A DNA stretch of 64,000 nucleotides from Kaistella gelatinilytica (GTDB taxonomy: Bacteria > Bacteroidota > Bacteroidia > Flavobacteriales > Weeksellaceae), in the NCBI RefSeq assembly GCF_015679325.1, contig NZ_JADPVI010000001.1, forward strand, positions 1,178,001-1,242,000. The letters are read 5' to 3'. Shown piece by piece: positions 27,616-36,824 of this stretch (position 1 is its first letter; each line of letters starts with the position of its first letter). The translations under genes and the position numbers were made by a program. The notes beneath the pieces were generated by a model. That model saw only the letters and a program-made list of their open reading frames with translations. It searched no databases and was not told the DNA's origin.

Positions 27616-27674
27616 CCACAACGTTACAAAGGTTTTGACGGGTTTTTGACATATAAGTCACATTAGTTTTTTAG
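27616..27674 (+). repeat. Dispersed intergenic repeat, copy 2
   Basis: Aligns over about 59 bases with 24110-24171; the best-conserved block is ATAAGTCACATTAGTTTTT. The inverted similarity at 27801-27826 suggests the whole element may be an imperfect inverted-repeat unit of about 210 bp. Confidence 0.65.
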
Positions 27675-27854
27675 TGAATGTTATACTTCATAAAAGTTCA
27701 CATTAAACTATTCGTTGTTCAATACACTTTAAAATTAACATTCATTTTATGAACTTCACGCAGGATCTATATCGTTAGTCTTTTGTGACTTTTGTAGTTC
27801 GACATTTTAACTTTGTAAAGTTGTTGTAAAATGATTTGCAAAATACGCATTTAC

Positions 27855-27886
27855 AGACTCTTAATTAATTTAGGAGTCTTTTTTTA
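27855..27886 (+). terminator. Rho-independent terminator
   Basis: AGACTC pairs with GAGTCT around an AT-rich loop and is followed by seven or more T. It lies 250 bases after prfC, beyond the repeat element. Confidence 0.75.
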
Positions 27887-27932
27887 TTTTTTAGGGAATA
27901 CTATTTGATTCTACCCGATTGTAAAATTTAAA

Positions 27933-29090
27933 ATGATAATGAAGAAAATATTTTTAGGTCTTTTTATTTCAGGGGCTTTAATTTCATGTGATAAAAGTAC
28001 CATTCAACAAACCACAGATTCCATCAAACATGCGGACAGTCTTTTCACGAAAGCGAATGATGGTTTGAAAACTCTAGATTCTATTTCAAAAACCATTAAT
28101 GATTCTGATGGTATTGCTAATAGAGTCATCCTTCCGGAAATTCAAAGACAGAAAAAATCAATCGACAGTACCATCAAATCCGGCGGTTGGAAAATTGATT
28201 CCATTAATAAAGAAATTGAAAAAATAACAAAACATGTCGTGGTCGGAACCGATGTCGCAAAAACTTTAGATTCTGCGAACGACGCGTTGAATAGTGGTGA
28301 AAGTCCTATAAAAGTTTTGACGAGAACGGCGGACAAAATTTTAAAACAAACAAAACGACAAACTCAACCGTCAAATCCTTCTCCAAATAATGGTGCAAAA
28401 TCTCCAGATCAAAATAATACGGTTGTTATTCCGCCGATTGTCGAAAAAAATCCTTTGGTAAAAACGGCAAAAATAGAAATTGAAGTCGAAGATTTGCAGA
28501 CCTCGAACGCTCTTTTAAAACAGAAAATTCGGGAAAACAATGCGGATCTGGTGACTGAAAATCTGAGTGCGAAAGAAGGTTATCAAAGAGAATATGTCAC
28601 CGTAAAAGTGCCGCTTCAAAATTTTGATCAACTGGTTGGAAACGTTTCTTCTCAAATTGGAAATTTAAAAACAAAAGAAGTAGAGTCGGAAGGAATCGAT
28701 TATGTTTCGGGACAAATGTGCGATGTTGAAATTACGTTGGTTCAAAATGAAAAACTGGGCGGAAACGCGTTAAGTAAAGATGAATCTGCAAAAAACCCAG
28801 ATTCTTTCGGCTCAAAATCATCAAATGCTTTTATGGACGGCTTTAAAGTTTTAGGAACGGTGATGATCGCGATTCTTCCCTTTTGGCCGCTGTTTCTGAT
28901 TGCAGGATTAGTTTGGTATTTCATCCGAAGAAATAAAAGAAAAGCCGCTGAAAAAGCTTTTGAAAACAATAAAAATATTGTTCAGCCAAAAACCATTAGT
29001 GAAGAAAAAGCGGTAGAAAACGAGCCTGAAATTAGTGAAGTGAAAACTGATGAACCCACCGATTACTCCAAATATTTACCGAAGAATTAA
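27933..29090 (+). CDS. DUF4349-like lipoprotein with coiled coil and C-terminal membrane helix
   Basis: 385 residues; an alternative ATG two codons later (27939) is equally plausible. Lipobox LISCD with Cys at about 19. Residues 25-110 are helical with D/S/I/K repeats. A Pro/Asn linker (about 145-165) leads to the DUF4349 core: KTAKIEIEVEDLQTSNALLK, YVTVKVPLQNFDQLVGNV and EGIDYVSGQMCDVEITL. A transmembrane helix near 315-335 (ILPFWPLFLIAGLVWYFI) is followed by an RRNKRK stop-transfer and a cytoplasmic tail. Function unknown; possibly an envelope-tethering protein. Confidence 0.75.
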   Translation: MIMKKIFLGLFISGALISCDKSTIQQTTDSIKHADSLFTKANDGLKTLDSISKTINDSDGIANRVILPEIQRQKKSIDSTIKSGGWKIDSINKEIEKITKHVVVGTDVAKTLDSANDALNSGESPIKVLTRTADKILKQTKRQTQPSNPSPNNGAKSPDQNNTVVIPPIVEKNPLVKTAKIEIEVEDLQTSNALLKQKIRENNADLVTENLSAKEGYQREYVTVKVPLQNFDQLVGNVSSQIGNLKTKEVESEGIDYVSGQMCDVEITLVQNEKLGGNALSKDESAKNPDSFGSKSSNAFMDGFKVLGTVMIAILPFWPLFLIAGLVWYFIRRNKRKAAEKAFENNKNIVQPKTISEEKAVENEPEISEVKTDEPTDYSKYLPKN

Positions 29091-29133
29091 AAGGTAAATT
29101 AATTTTGGCCAAAACAATTTTAAACTAAAAAAA

Positions 29134-29157
29134 AAAACAGGTTAAAGCCTGTTTTTT
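29134..29157. terminator. Bidirectional terminator
   Basis: AACAGG pairs with CCTGTT over a short loop, with A run before and T run after, between convergent genes. Confidence 0.75.
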
Positions 29158-29189
29158 CTATTTTTATTAATTTATTAAAAGTAAAAACT

Positions 29190-30260
29190 TTATTCTTCAG
29201 TCATCGCATAAACCGCAAAACTTGCTAACCAGTGATCGCCGCCATAATTCCCCTGAAAAAGAAGTGGTAATGCATTATTTAAAAACAACGTCGAAGTTTC
29301 AGCCAATTGTTTTTTAAGCGGATGGTGATCTGGTAAAGCTTTAGAAATTGCTTTCATCGTCCAGGCTCGCGTGAAGGAAAGTCCGACCAGATGAACGGTT
29401 TGAAAATCATTGATATCACTGATGATGGGAATTTCGGAGATGTTCGCAATACTTTTTTTATCGTAGAAAGCATTGAACCATTTTACAAAGTCTTTTTGAG
29501 GTAAAACTCTTCGCATCAGATCGGCGATCTCGAGACTTGGGGAAAAGAAATCACTTCCATCCGGTTCCAGATAAGCTGGAGTTTTGCGGTCGTTCAAATA
29601 GAAATATTTTGCTTTTTCATTTAGCTGACCTAAAAAAATCTCATCGTTTGCAGCTTTTGCCCAATCGATGGCAAATCCCAGTGCAAAAGCAGAATTAGGG
29701 TGAACTCCGGTTCGGTTTGGGTAAGTTTGTTTAGGCAAATAAATTTTCCAGAGTCGCAGAATTTCATCGGTCAAAGGTTTCAAATTCTGGTGCCATATTT
29801 TAGCCTGCGGATCATCCCAGGTCATCAATTCTTCGTCCAGTTTAAGAATCCACGCCCAACCATAAGTTCTTTCAAAATTAGCAGAAATTTCATATTTAGT
29901 GAAGTAAGCGGATTCTTCTTTAATTTTTTCAGCCTGAAATGAATTAGCTAAAAGCGCAATGATTTCCTTTCTGTTCGCCAAATTTGGTTTTGATTTTAAG
30001 AGGCGAATTAACATCCAATGCCCGTGAACAGAAGAATGCCAGTCAAAACACCCATAAAAACTGGGATGTAAATCAGAAGGCGACAACAAAACTTCCTGTT
30101 CGTTATTAATGATATGCGCCGTCTTATTGGGATATTCCTGATTGATGCATTTCATTGGTTTTTCTGCCAACTTCATTGCGATGTCATGTGTGAATTTTGG
30201 TAAAACTTGAGCGTTTAATGCAAAACTGCAGAAAAGTGCAATAGGTAAGATCTTCTTCAT
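29190..30260 (-). CDS. DUF2891-family exported protein
   Basis: 356 residues from ATG 30260 (signal MKKILPIALFCSFALNAQ). Repeated helical, histidine-rich segments fit the DUF2891 family, which looks like an alpha/alpha toroid: CINQEYPNKTAHI, HPSFYGCFDWHSSVHGHWML, YGWAWILKL, YPNRTGVHPNSAFALG and GDHWLASFAVYA. The conserved His/Trp/Glu residues suggest a sugar-active or hydrolytic fold, but no activity is known to me. The small membrane gene 17 bases upstream is probably co-transcribed. Confidence 0.8.
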   Translation of the reverse strand: MKKILPIALFCSFALNAQVLPKFTHDIAMKLAEKPMKCINQEYPNKTAHIINNEQEVLLSPSDLHPSFYGCFDWHSSVHGHWMLIRLLKSKPNLANRKEIIALLANSFQAEKIKEESAYFTKYEISANFERTYGWAWILKLDEELMTWDDPQAKIWHQNLKPLTDEILRLWKIYLPKQTYPNRTGVHPNSAFALGFAIDWAKAANDEIFLGQLNEKAKYFYLNDRKTPAYLEPDGSDFFSPSLEIADLMRRVLPQKDFVKWFNAFYDKKSIANISEIPIISDINDFQTVHLVGLSFTRAWTMKAISKALPDHHPLKKQLAETSTLFLNNALPLLFQGNYGGDHWLASFAVYAMTEE

Positions 30261-30277
30261 TTTAATATTGGTCAATT

Positions 30278-30526
30278 CTAATGACTGAGCGATTTGAATT
30301 TACCGGTTACAAAGTAAAAAAAGATTCCTGCACCAATTAATAACACGATATAAATGATGATCAGAATCTTCTGTTTTTTCAAAACCGATAAAAGCAGCAA
30401 ACCTAAAATCCCGACTACCAAAAGACCCATTTTTTGAAAGGGATCTTTTAAAAACAGGGAAACTGCAACGAGTCCTAAAGACAGGAAATGGAGCACACGC
30501 TCTCTTCTTAATATCAATTCTTTCAT
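30278..30526 (-). CDS. Small membrane protein, 82 aa
   Basis: Charged N-terminus (MKELILRRERVLHFLSLG) followed by three hydrophobic segments (about 14-30, 33-46, 53-72). No family recognised. It ends 17 bases before the DUF2891 start on the same strand. Confidence 0.65.
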   Translation of the reverse strand: MKELILRRERVLHFLSLGLVAVSLFLKDPFQKMGLLVVGILGLLLLSVLKKQKILIIIYIVLLIGAGIFFYFVTGKFKSLSH

Positions 30527-30630
30527 AATTAATTTTTCATTGTTTTAAAATGATCATCTGCAATCGCCTACTTTTTATCGGAAATTATTTGCAAAACTTG
30601 TTAATGGCGATTTCATGGCCTAAAAATAAG

Positions 30631-30659
30631 AAATCCTTTCAAACAAGTTGAAAGGATTT
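30631..30659. terminator. Perfect 12-bp hairpin, probable terminator
   Basis: AAATCCTTTCAA pairs perfectly with TTGAAAGGATTT over ACAAG. It lies in the 231-bp gap between two minus-strand genes, so it most likely ends the transcript of 31123-30758. The T run is better on the plus strand, where no gene ends. Confidence 0.6.
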
Positions 30660-30757
30660 TCTTTTTATTTCAAATGAATATTTTTAATGTTCTTCATTTG
30701 TTATTTGGACTCGTCAACGTTGAAGTTACCGGCGTTTCCAAACTAATTGTTTTATTA

Positions 30758-31123
30758 CTATTTCATATTGACCACCTTATCTACGACATAAGTCGTATTT
30801 CCTCTCCAGGGAAGAACGCCGTGATATTCTTTGTAATGGAGATCAAACGTTTTACCGTTGTTCACTTCTAAGACTTTAAATATCGCTTCATCTTCGATAG
30901 AAAATTCGAATTCATAGCTTGTTAAACTTCCTGTTTTTGCATTGGCTCCAAAACCTTGCTGAATGAGCTTTCCTTCGTATGTCTTGAAAACGTTGCCTTT
31001 TTTAACCGCGTAATTCAGCACACCGGATTTTACACCTTCACCGAAAACGAAGTAATATTTATACCACGTAAATCCACTCAATAAAAGCAGAACTGCAACC
31101 AGGATCACCCAAAAATATTTCAT
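30758..31123 (-). CDS. Small membrane-anchored protein, 121 aa
   Basis: One N-terminal helix (MKYFWVILVAVLLLLSGFTW) followed by a beta-rich domain: GVLNYAVKKGNVFKTYEGKLIQQGF, SYEFEFSIEDEAIFKVLE and LPWRGNTTYVV. Homologues in this group are often listed as hypothetical or mislabelled 6-phosphogluconate dehydrogenase; no dehydrogenase motif is present. It lies 14 bases downstream of the acyl-CoA dehydrogenase and is probably co-transcribed with it. Confidence 0.65.
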   Translation of the reverse strand: MKYFWVILVAVLLLLSGFTWYKYYFVFGEGVKSGVLNYAVKKGNVFKTYEGKLIQQGFGANAKTGSLTSYEFEFSIEDEAIFKVLEVNNGKTFDLHYKEYHGVLPWRGNTTYVVDKVVNMK

Positions 31124-31137
31124 AGGAAGTTTTTTTA

Positions 31138-32286
31138 TTACTTAGAATTTTTAACAATACTACGGGAAATTACAATTTTCTGGATCTCAGAAGTTCCTTC
31201 GTAAATCTGTGTAATTTTCGCATCACGCATCATTCTTTCTACATGATATTCTTTTACATAACCGTAACCACCGTGAATTTGTACTGCTTCAATACTCGTA
31301 TCCATCGCAACTTGAGAAGAATATAATTTTGCCATTGCACCTATTTCTGAGATATCTTTTCCTTCATCTTTTTCAACCGCCGCCTTATAACACAACATTC
31401 TCGCCGCCATGATCGACGTCGCCATATCTGCTAATTTAAAAGCAATCGCCTGATGATTGATGATCTCCGTTTTAAAGGCTTTTCTCACCTGCGCATATTT
31501 CAAAGACAGCTCGTAAGCACCAGATGCGATTCCCAAAGCTTGAGAAGCGATCCCGATTCTACCGCCATTTAAGACAGCCATTGCGAAATTAAAACCAAAA
31601 CCGTCTTCACCGATCCTGTTTTCTTTCGGCACTTTCACATCCGTAAATAATAAAGAATGCGTGTCGCTTCCTCTAATTCCGAGTTTATCTTCTTTCGGTC
31701 CGATCGCAAAACCTTCCCAACCTTTTTCAACGATAAAAGCATTGATTCCTTTATGTTTTTTTTCAGGGTCAGTTTGAGCGATCACAATATAGTAAGTCGC
31801 GGTTCCACCATTGGTGATCCAGTTTTTGGTCCCGTTTAAAATATAATGATCTCCTTTGTCAACCGCGGTTGTTTGTTGTGAAGTCGCATCAGATCCCGCT
31901 TCCGGTTCAGACAATGCAAAAGCACCGATTACTTCCCCACTTGCGAGCGGTTTCAAATATTTCATTTTCTGCTCTTCATTACAGAATTTTTCTAATCCGG
32001 CACAAACTAAAGAATTGTTTACCGACATTACGACTGCTGCAGAAGCATCTATTTTTGCGATCTCCTCGATCGCTAAAACGTAAGAAATACTGTCCATTCC
32101 GGCACCACCATATTTAGGATCGACCATCATTCCCATAAAACCCAACTCTCCCATTTTCTTTACTTGCTCGTGCGGAAATTTCTGTTGGTTGTCTCTTTCT
32201 ATAACTCCAGGTAAAAGTTCAGTTTGAGCAAAATCTCTTGCGGCTTGCTGAATCATCAACTGTTCTTCAGATAAATTAAAATTCAT
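31138..32286 (-). CDS. Acyl-CoA dehydrogenase
   Basis: 382 residues, full length. N-terminal helical domain (MNFNLSEEQLMIQQAARDFA), FAD/substrate motifs AFALSEPEAGSDATS and KNWITNGG, and the C-terminal YEGTSEIQKIVISR whose Glu is the usual catalytic base. It oxidises acyl-CoA to 2-enoyl-CoA in fatty-acid or branched-chain amino-acid breakdown, passing electrons to ETF. An acyl-CoA ligase is divergently transcribed 240 bases away. Confidence 0.95.
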   Translation of the reverse strand: MNFNLSEEQLMIQQAARDFAQTELLPGVIERDNQQKFPHEQVKKMGELGFMGMMVDPKYGGAGMDSISYVLAIEEIAKIDASAAVVMSVNNSLVCAGLEKFCNEEQKMKYLKPLASGEVIGAFALSEPEAGSDATSQQTTAVDKGDHYILNGTKNWITNGGTATYYIVIAQTDPEKKHKGINAFIVEKGWEGFAIGPKEDKLGIRGSDTHSLLFTDVKVPKENRIGEDGFGFNFAMAVLNGGRIGIASQALGIASGAYELSLKYAQVRKAFKTEIINHQAIAFKLADMATSIMAARMLCYKAAVEKDEGKDISEIGAMAKLYSSQVAMDTSIEAVQIHGGYGYVKEYHVERMMRDAKITQIYEGTSEIQKIVISRSIVKNSK

Positions 32287-32528
32287 AAAAAAGTATATAT
32301 GTTGTCTGTAAATTTACGTAATTTCTTAAACGTGAAAAATTTAATTATGCAAGTCTATGAATATTTCTTAAAAACGAAAATTTTATAAACAATTAATGAT
32401 AAATATACGCTTTTTGCTTAAAAATTAAGAACTAAAAATACTTTTTGCTGTTTAAAATAAAAATGATATTTTTACAAATATGCAAATTAAATTTACTTAA
32501 TATTACGCACAACTAAGAAAAACAAGCT

Positions 32529-34307
32529 ATGTCTATAAAAAGAATTTTCGATTTTGCTCATGAAGCATTACAAAAATATCCGCAAGATGAAATGTTCATC
32601 ACAAAATATAACGGAGAATGGGAAAAAACTTCTACCAAAGAATATCTTCATCTTGGAAATCAAATTTCACGCGGACTATTAAAATTAGGAATTAAACCTG
32701 GTGATAAAATTGCCCTGATTACGACAGCGACGCGAACAGAATGGGCTGTAATGGATTTGGGAATTTCCCAGATCGGTGCAGTTTCGGTACCGGTTTATCC
32801 GAGTATTGCTCCCGATGATTTTGACTATATTTTTAATAATGCTGAAGTAAAATATTGTTTTCTGTCCGATAAAGATCTGCTGGAAAAAGTGCTGAAGATC
32901 AAACAAAATGTTCCGACTTTAAAAGGGGTTTTCAGTTTTGACGAAATTGAAGGAACTGCAAACTGGAAAGAAGTACTAGATCTGGGAAAAGATGAAGCCA
33001 CGCAAAATGAAGTGGAAGATCTTTCAAAAAGCATTAATTCTGAAGATTTAGCTACGATCATTTTTACATCTGGAACTACAGGAAAACCAAAAGGGGTCAT
33101 GTTGACGCATCAAAATATTGTTTCCAACGTTATCGCGTCGAATTCCAGAATTCCGCGCGTGAAGGGAATGGATTATACCGATGTAAAAATATTGAGTTTT
33201 TTACCGATCTGTCATATTTTTGAAAGAATGCTGTTTTATCTCTATCAATACAATGGCTACTCGATCTACTTCGCTGAAAGTATTGAAAAAATGGGCGATA
33301 ACATTAAAGAAGTTCAACCTCATATCATGTCGGTTGTACCCCGTTTGATCGAAAAAGTTTATGATAAAATTTATGACAAAGGAACCAGCGCAGGAGGTTT
33401 AAAATCTAAAATTTTCCTTTGGGCACTTGGCGTAAATAAAGCCAAACAAAAATTAGGAAAACCTTCTGGATTACAGGAAATTATTGCCGACAAACTTGTA
33501 TTTTCAAAATGGCGGGACGGTCTTGGTGGAAACATTATCACCCTCGTTTCAGGTTCAGCTGCATTATCGCCGCGACTCAATAAAATGTTCCAGAATGCGG
33601 GGATCCCAATATTGGAAGGATATGGTTTAACAGAAACTTCGCCCGTAATTGCGGTGAACAGTTTCGGTAAAATAAAAATTGGAACCGTTGGTCATGTTCT
33701 GGATAATCTGGAAGTGAAAATCCAGGAAGATGGGGAGATCACCGTAAAAGGACCTTCTATTTTCAAAGGTTATTTTAAAAATGAGGAACAGACCGCCGAA
33801 GCATTTACACCGGAGGGTTTTTTCAAAACCGGCGACATTGGGCATATTGATGAAGAAGGTTATCTGCATATCACAGACCGTAAAAAAGAAATGTTCAAAA
33901 CATCCGGTGGAAAATATATCGCGCCTCAAGTTCTGGAAAATCAGGCAAAAGCATCTAAATTTATCGAACAGGTAATGGTTGTAGGCGACGGCGAAAAAAT
34001 GCCATGTGCATTTATACAGCCCGATTTTAATTTTGCAAAAAACTGGGCAGAAAGAAAAGGTTTAAATATCGGAACAACACCCGAAGAAATTTCACAGAGC
34101 AAAGAGCTGAAAGAACGGATCGGAAAAGAGATCGATTATCTCAACACAAAACTGGGCAACTGGGAACAGATTAAAAGATTTGAACTCACGCCTGAAGTTT
34201 GGTCGATTGACCTCGGACTACTGACGCCAACTTTAAAATTAAAAAGAAAAGCAGTGAAAGAAAGATATCTGAAACTGTACAATAAAATGTATGGTCATGA
34301 GGATTAA
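32529..34307 (+). CDS. Long-chain fatty acid-CoA ligase (AMP-binding, FadD15/FAA1-like)
   Basis: 592 residues. ANL-superfamily motifs: P-loop TIIFTSGTTGKPKGVMLTH, A5 GYGLTETSPV, TGDIGHIDEEGYLHITDRKKEM and the hinge FKTSGGKYIAPQVLEN. The length, LVSGSAALSPRLN and ILEGYGLTETSPV follow long-chain acyl-CoA synthetases that activate free fatty acids with ATP and CoA. Divergent from the acyl-CoA dehydrogenase, consistent with shared fatty-acid metabolism. Confidence 0.93.
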   Translation: MSIKRIFDFAHEALQKYPQDEMFITKYNGEWEKTSTKEYLHLGNQISRGLLKLGIKPGDKIALITTATRTEWAVMDLGISQIGAVSVPVYPSIAPDDFDYIFNNAEVKYCFLSDKDLLEKVLKIKQNVPTLKGVFSFDEIEGTANWKEVLDLGKDEATQNEVEDLSKSINSEDLATIIFTSGTTGKPKGVMLTHQNIVSNVIASNSRIPRVKGMDYTDVKILSFLPICHIFERMLFYLYQYNGYSIYFAESIEKMGDNIKEVQPHIMSVVPRLIEKVYDKIYDKGTSAGGLKSKIFLWALGVNKAKQKLGKPSGLQEIIADKLVFSKWRDGLGGNIITLVSGSAALSPRLNKMFQNAGIPILEGYGLTETSPVIAVNSFGKIKIGTVGHVLDNLEVKIQEDGEITVKGPSIFKGYFKNEEQTAEAFTPEGFFKTGDIGHIDEEGYLHITDRKKEMFKTSGGKYIAPQVLENQAKASKFIEQVMVVGDGEKMPCAFIQPDFNFAKNWAERKGLNIGTTPEEISQSKELKERIGKEIDYLNTKLGNWEQIKRFELTPEVWSIDLGLLTPTLKLKRKAVKERYLKLYNKMYGHED

Positions 34308-34312
34308 TTTTT

Positions 34313-34347
34313 GAGGTGCGAGATTCGTGTTTCAAGTCATGAGATCT
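34313..34347. repeat. Heptamer-periodic minisatellite (five units)
   Basis: Successive 7-base words GAGGTGC, GAGATTC, GTGTTTC, AAGTCAT, GAGATCT start eight bases after the acyl-CoA ligase stop. The word family (GAGATTC) differs from the other arrays but the period is the same. Confidence 0.5.
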
Positions 34348-34370
34348 TGAAAAAGTAAAATTATTGTAAG

Positions 34371-34399
34371 AGCACGGTTATTTTTGAGCCGTGCTTTTA
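34371..34399 (+). terminator. Rho-independent terminator
   Basis: AGCACGG pairs with CCGTGCT over an 11-base loop and is followed by TTTTAT. It ends the acyl-CoA ligase transcript. Confidence 0.78.
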
Positions 34400-34453
34400 T
34401 ATTTATTTAAAGAAAAATAGAAGAATAGCATTCACAAAAACATAAAAAAAAGA

Positions 34454-34828
34454 ATGATAACAGAAATCAGCTTCGAGTATTGGAACAAACTTTCTAGCCA
34501 AACCGTTTTTATCGTTTCACTTTTGGGTGGTTTTTCAATTTTAGTCATTGCAAATCTTTTGGTTTCTGAGCTGAAGTCGAAACTTGTAAAATATATTCTT
34601 TTGACATCCACATTAGCCGCAGGTTTATTTCTGATCTCCATATTTGCATGGACCGCTGTTATGATGATGACGACTCCGGGATATCCTGAAAAAATTGATA
34701 GGGGCGAATTTACGTACCACAGAACGCTCGGCGCAGCTACTCTTTTACTGGGAATTATATCCTTACTATCTCTGATTTCTTTAGTCGGCTGGACCAAATC
34801 AAGAAAAATGGGAATTGTAACACAGTGA
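34454..34828 (+). CDS. Small membrane protein, unknown
   Basis: 124 residues with three hydrophobic helices (about 18-38, 46-70, 92-112) and a short loop MMTTPGYPEKIDRGEFTYHRTLG. No family recognised. It opens a series of small plus-strand membrane genes reaching to about 38.2 kb. Confidence 0.65.
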   Translation: MITEISFEYWNKLSSQTVFIVSLLGGFSILVIANLLVSELKSKLVKYILLTSTLAAGLFLISIFAWTAVMMMTTPGYPEKIDRGEFTYHRTLGAATLLLGIISLLSLISLVGWTKSRKMGIVTQ

Positions 34829-35022
34829 TCTCAGTTTTAACTTTTATCTTGATATTGACCACCATCAGTTAATAGTGGTAAACTTCTTAAAATGTAATTT
34901 GAGTTGGTGTGAATTCAATACCAAAACACTACTTTTGGTAAAATATCTTTTCAATTAGTAATCAGACGAAAAAGAAATCATTCATCGAACAAAAAAGAAT
35001 TTAATCCTTTAAAATAAATACC

Positions 35023-35367
35023 ATGACAAATCTTCTAATTTTAGCACAAATTATTGTAGCAGCATCTGTAGCCTATGTTTGGATCTTCAGATACGACGTA
35101 ATTATCAAAGAATTCAAACAATTCGGACTTAGTGATCTAACGCGAACGTTCGTGGGAGCAGCAAAAGTTTCCCTGGCCACGCTCTTGGTTGCAGGAATCT
35201 GGTTTCCCGCTTTGGTTGCAATACCTGCGATCCTGATGGGATTATTTATGGTCGCTGCACAGTATTTCCATTTCAAAATTAAAAATCCATTCATCAAACA
35301 TTTGCCGTCGCTCGTTTTACTTATTTTATGTGCCTTCATCGCACTTGTTTCAATGAATATCATTTAA
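35023..35367 (+). CDS. DoxX-like membrane protein (first of a pair)
   Basis: 114 residues, four hydrophobic helices. LTRTFVGAAKVSLATLLVAGIWFP and AIPAILMGLFMVAAQYFHFK match the DoxX-like pattern of small four-helix membrane proteins. Two bases separate it from a second DoxX-like gene, indicating a co-translated pair. Function is unknown; some relatives are linked to redox processes. Confidence 0.68.
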   Translation: MTNLLILAQIIVAASVAYVWIFRYDVIIKEFKQFGLSDLTRTFVGAAKVSLATLLVAGIWFPALVAIPAILMGLFMVAAQYFHFKIKNPFIKHLPSLVLLILCAFIALVSMNII

Positions 35368-35369
35368 AT

Positions 35370-35714
35370 ATGAATTATTTACTGGTTTCCTGTATTTTAA
35401 TTTCAAGCCTCTCTTTTGCGGGATATTCTATTTCTTATTTTGTTTCACCAAATATGAAGGAAGAATTTGAACGGTTTAACTTAAAGGGTTTTGGCATTTA
35501 CGTAATTATTCTGGAAGCATTAGGAGCCATCGGTTTGCTCGTAGGTTTATTTTCTAAACCACTTTTGCTATTGTCCTCTGGCGGACTTGCATTATTAATG
35601 TTGCTTGGAGTACTAACAAGAATTAAATCAAAAGACAGTTTAAAGGTTTCATTACCCGCTTTATTTTTTATGATTTTGAATGCCTTTATATTTTACTTAG
35701 GAATTAGCCATTAA
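35370..35714 (+). CDS. DoxX-like membrane protein (second of a pair)
   Basis: 114 residues from ATG 35370; the longer frame from 35328 overlaps the previous gene and lacks a sensible start. Four helices; NLKGFGIYVIILEALGAIGLLVGLF follows the DoxX-like layout of its upstream neighbour, of identical length. The two may form a hetero-oligomer (inference). Confidence 0.68.
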   Translation: MNYLLVSCILISSLSFAGYSISYFVSPNMKEEFERFNLKGFGIYVIILEALGAIGLLVGLFSKPLLLLSSGGLALLMLLGVLTRIKSKDSLKVSLPALFFMILNAFIFYLGISH

Positions 35715-35838
35715 ACTTAGAATCACCGACCAACAGCACCTTCTCAAAAGGAAAGGTTTTGTTTTCTATACTTTATAGTGTGAATAGTTGATCAAAATTA
35801 GATCTTCGGAAGAATTTAAAATAATAATTATCAAAAAA

Positions 35839-36087
35839 ATGAATCAAGAAAAATTAGAAACTTTAACAGACGAACAACTTCTTGAACAAGTGAAGAAAAA
35901 TAAATCCGGCAACATATTAAATGCAGTCTTAATTGGAATTTTGATCGGTATAGGAATTTATAGCAGTGTTAAAAATGGTTTCGGCTTTTTTACGGTCTTC
36001 CCTTTATTTTATGTTTTTACCTTATGGAAAAGTGGAAAAGATAAAAAAGCACTGGATAAAGAAATGGCAAACAGAAATTTACAATAA
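35839..36087 (+). CDS. Small membrane protein, 82 aa
   Basis: Start set at ATG 35839 (MNQEKLETLTDEQLLEQVKK); the upstream extension to 35788 is not supported. A charged helical N-terminus precedes two hydrophobic helices (about 26-42 and 47-63) and a charged end. No family recognised. It lies three bases before the DUF3667 gene, so the two are coupled. Confidence 0.65.
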   Translation: MNQEKLETLTDEQLLEQVKKNKSGNILNAVLIGILIGIGIYSSVKNGFGFFTVFPLFYVFTLWKSGKDKKALDKEMANRNLQ

Positions 36088-36090
36088 ATA

Positions 36091-36816
36091 ATGGCGGAAA
36101 ATTGTAAATCTTGCGATACAGAAGTAATATTGAATTTCTGTCCAAACTGCGGCGAAGCCGCAAAACTAAAGCGAATCGACGGTCATTATATTATGCATGA
36201 AATTGAACACGTTTTGCATTTTGAACGGGGAATTTTGTACACGGTGAAAGAACTTTTCATCAATCCGGGACAAAGTATTAGAAAGTACATTTCGGAAAAT
36301 CGAAGTCGTCTTGTAAAACCCATTATTTTCATCATTGTCACTTCCTTAATTTATACGATCATCAGTCATTATTTCCATATTGAAGACGAATATGTGAAGC
36401 AGGAAGGATTGCCCGCAAATTCAGCTTTTGTCAAGATCTTAACGTGGATGCAGGCAAATTACGGATATATGAATATTTTGACAGGAGGATTTATTGCGCT
36501 TTGGCTCAAAGTATTTTTCAAAAAATATGGATATAACTTTTTCGAATTGCTCATCATGCTTTGTTTCGTTTTGGGAATCTCCATGTTAATTTTTGCATTG
36601 TTCGCTTTAATAGAAGGTTTGACTCATATTAAACTTCTTAATGTTGCTGGAATAATTGGAATTATCTACTTGACTTGGGCAGTTGGAAATTTCTTTGAAA
36701 AAAATAAAATTGGCAACTATTTTAAAGCTCTTCTTTCTTATATCTTAGGATTTATCGCGTTCTTCATCGCCATCGGGATAATAGGAATTACAATCGATCT
36801 GCTCACAAAAAATTAA
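36091..36816 (+). CDS. DUF3667-family zinc-ribbon membrane protein
   Basis: 241 residues. An N-terminal zinc ribbon (CKSC and CPNC) is followed by HEIEHVLHFERGILYTVKELFINPGQSIRKYI, the signature of DUF3667, and five hydrophobic helices. Function unknown; the RKYI-RSRLVKPI region suggests a membrane-surface amphipathic segment. Part of the small-gene run, eight bases before the next gene. Confidence 0.85.
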   Translation: MAENCKSCDTEVILNFCPNCGEAAKLKRIDGHYIMHEIEHVLHFERGILYTVKELFINPGQSIRKYISENRSRLVKPIIFIIVTSLIYTIISHYFHIEDEYVKQEGLPANSAFVKILTWMQANYGYMNILTGGFIALWLKVFFKKYGYNFFELLIMLCFVLGISMLIFALFALIEGLTHIKLLNVAGIIGIIYLTWAVGNFFEKNKIGNYFKALLSYILGFIAFFIAIGIIGITIDLLTKN

Positions 36817-36824
36817 AACACAAT

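Larger units (their letters stand above)
27607..27932. other. 326-bp intergenic region after prfC
   Basis: No gene. It contains the second copy of a dispersed repeat (27616-27674), a segment at 27801-27826 that loosely matches the start of that repeat in inverted orientation (shared CTTTGTAA core), and a terminator at 27855. Confidence 0.6.

Noticed and set aside
30674-30871. 65-codon plus-strand ORF following the 30631 hairpin
   Set aside because: It overlaps the opposite-strand 121-residue gene and reads as its antisense.
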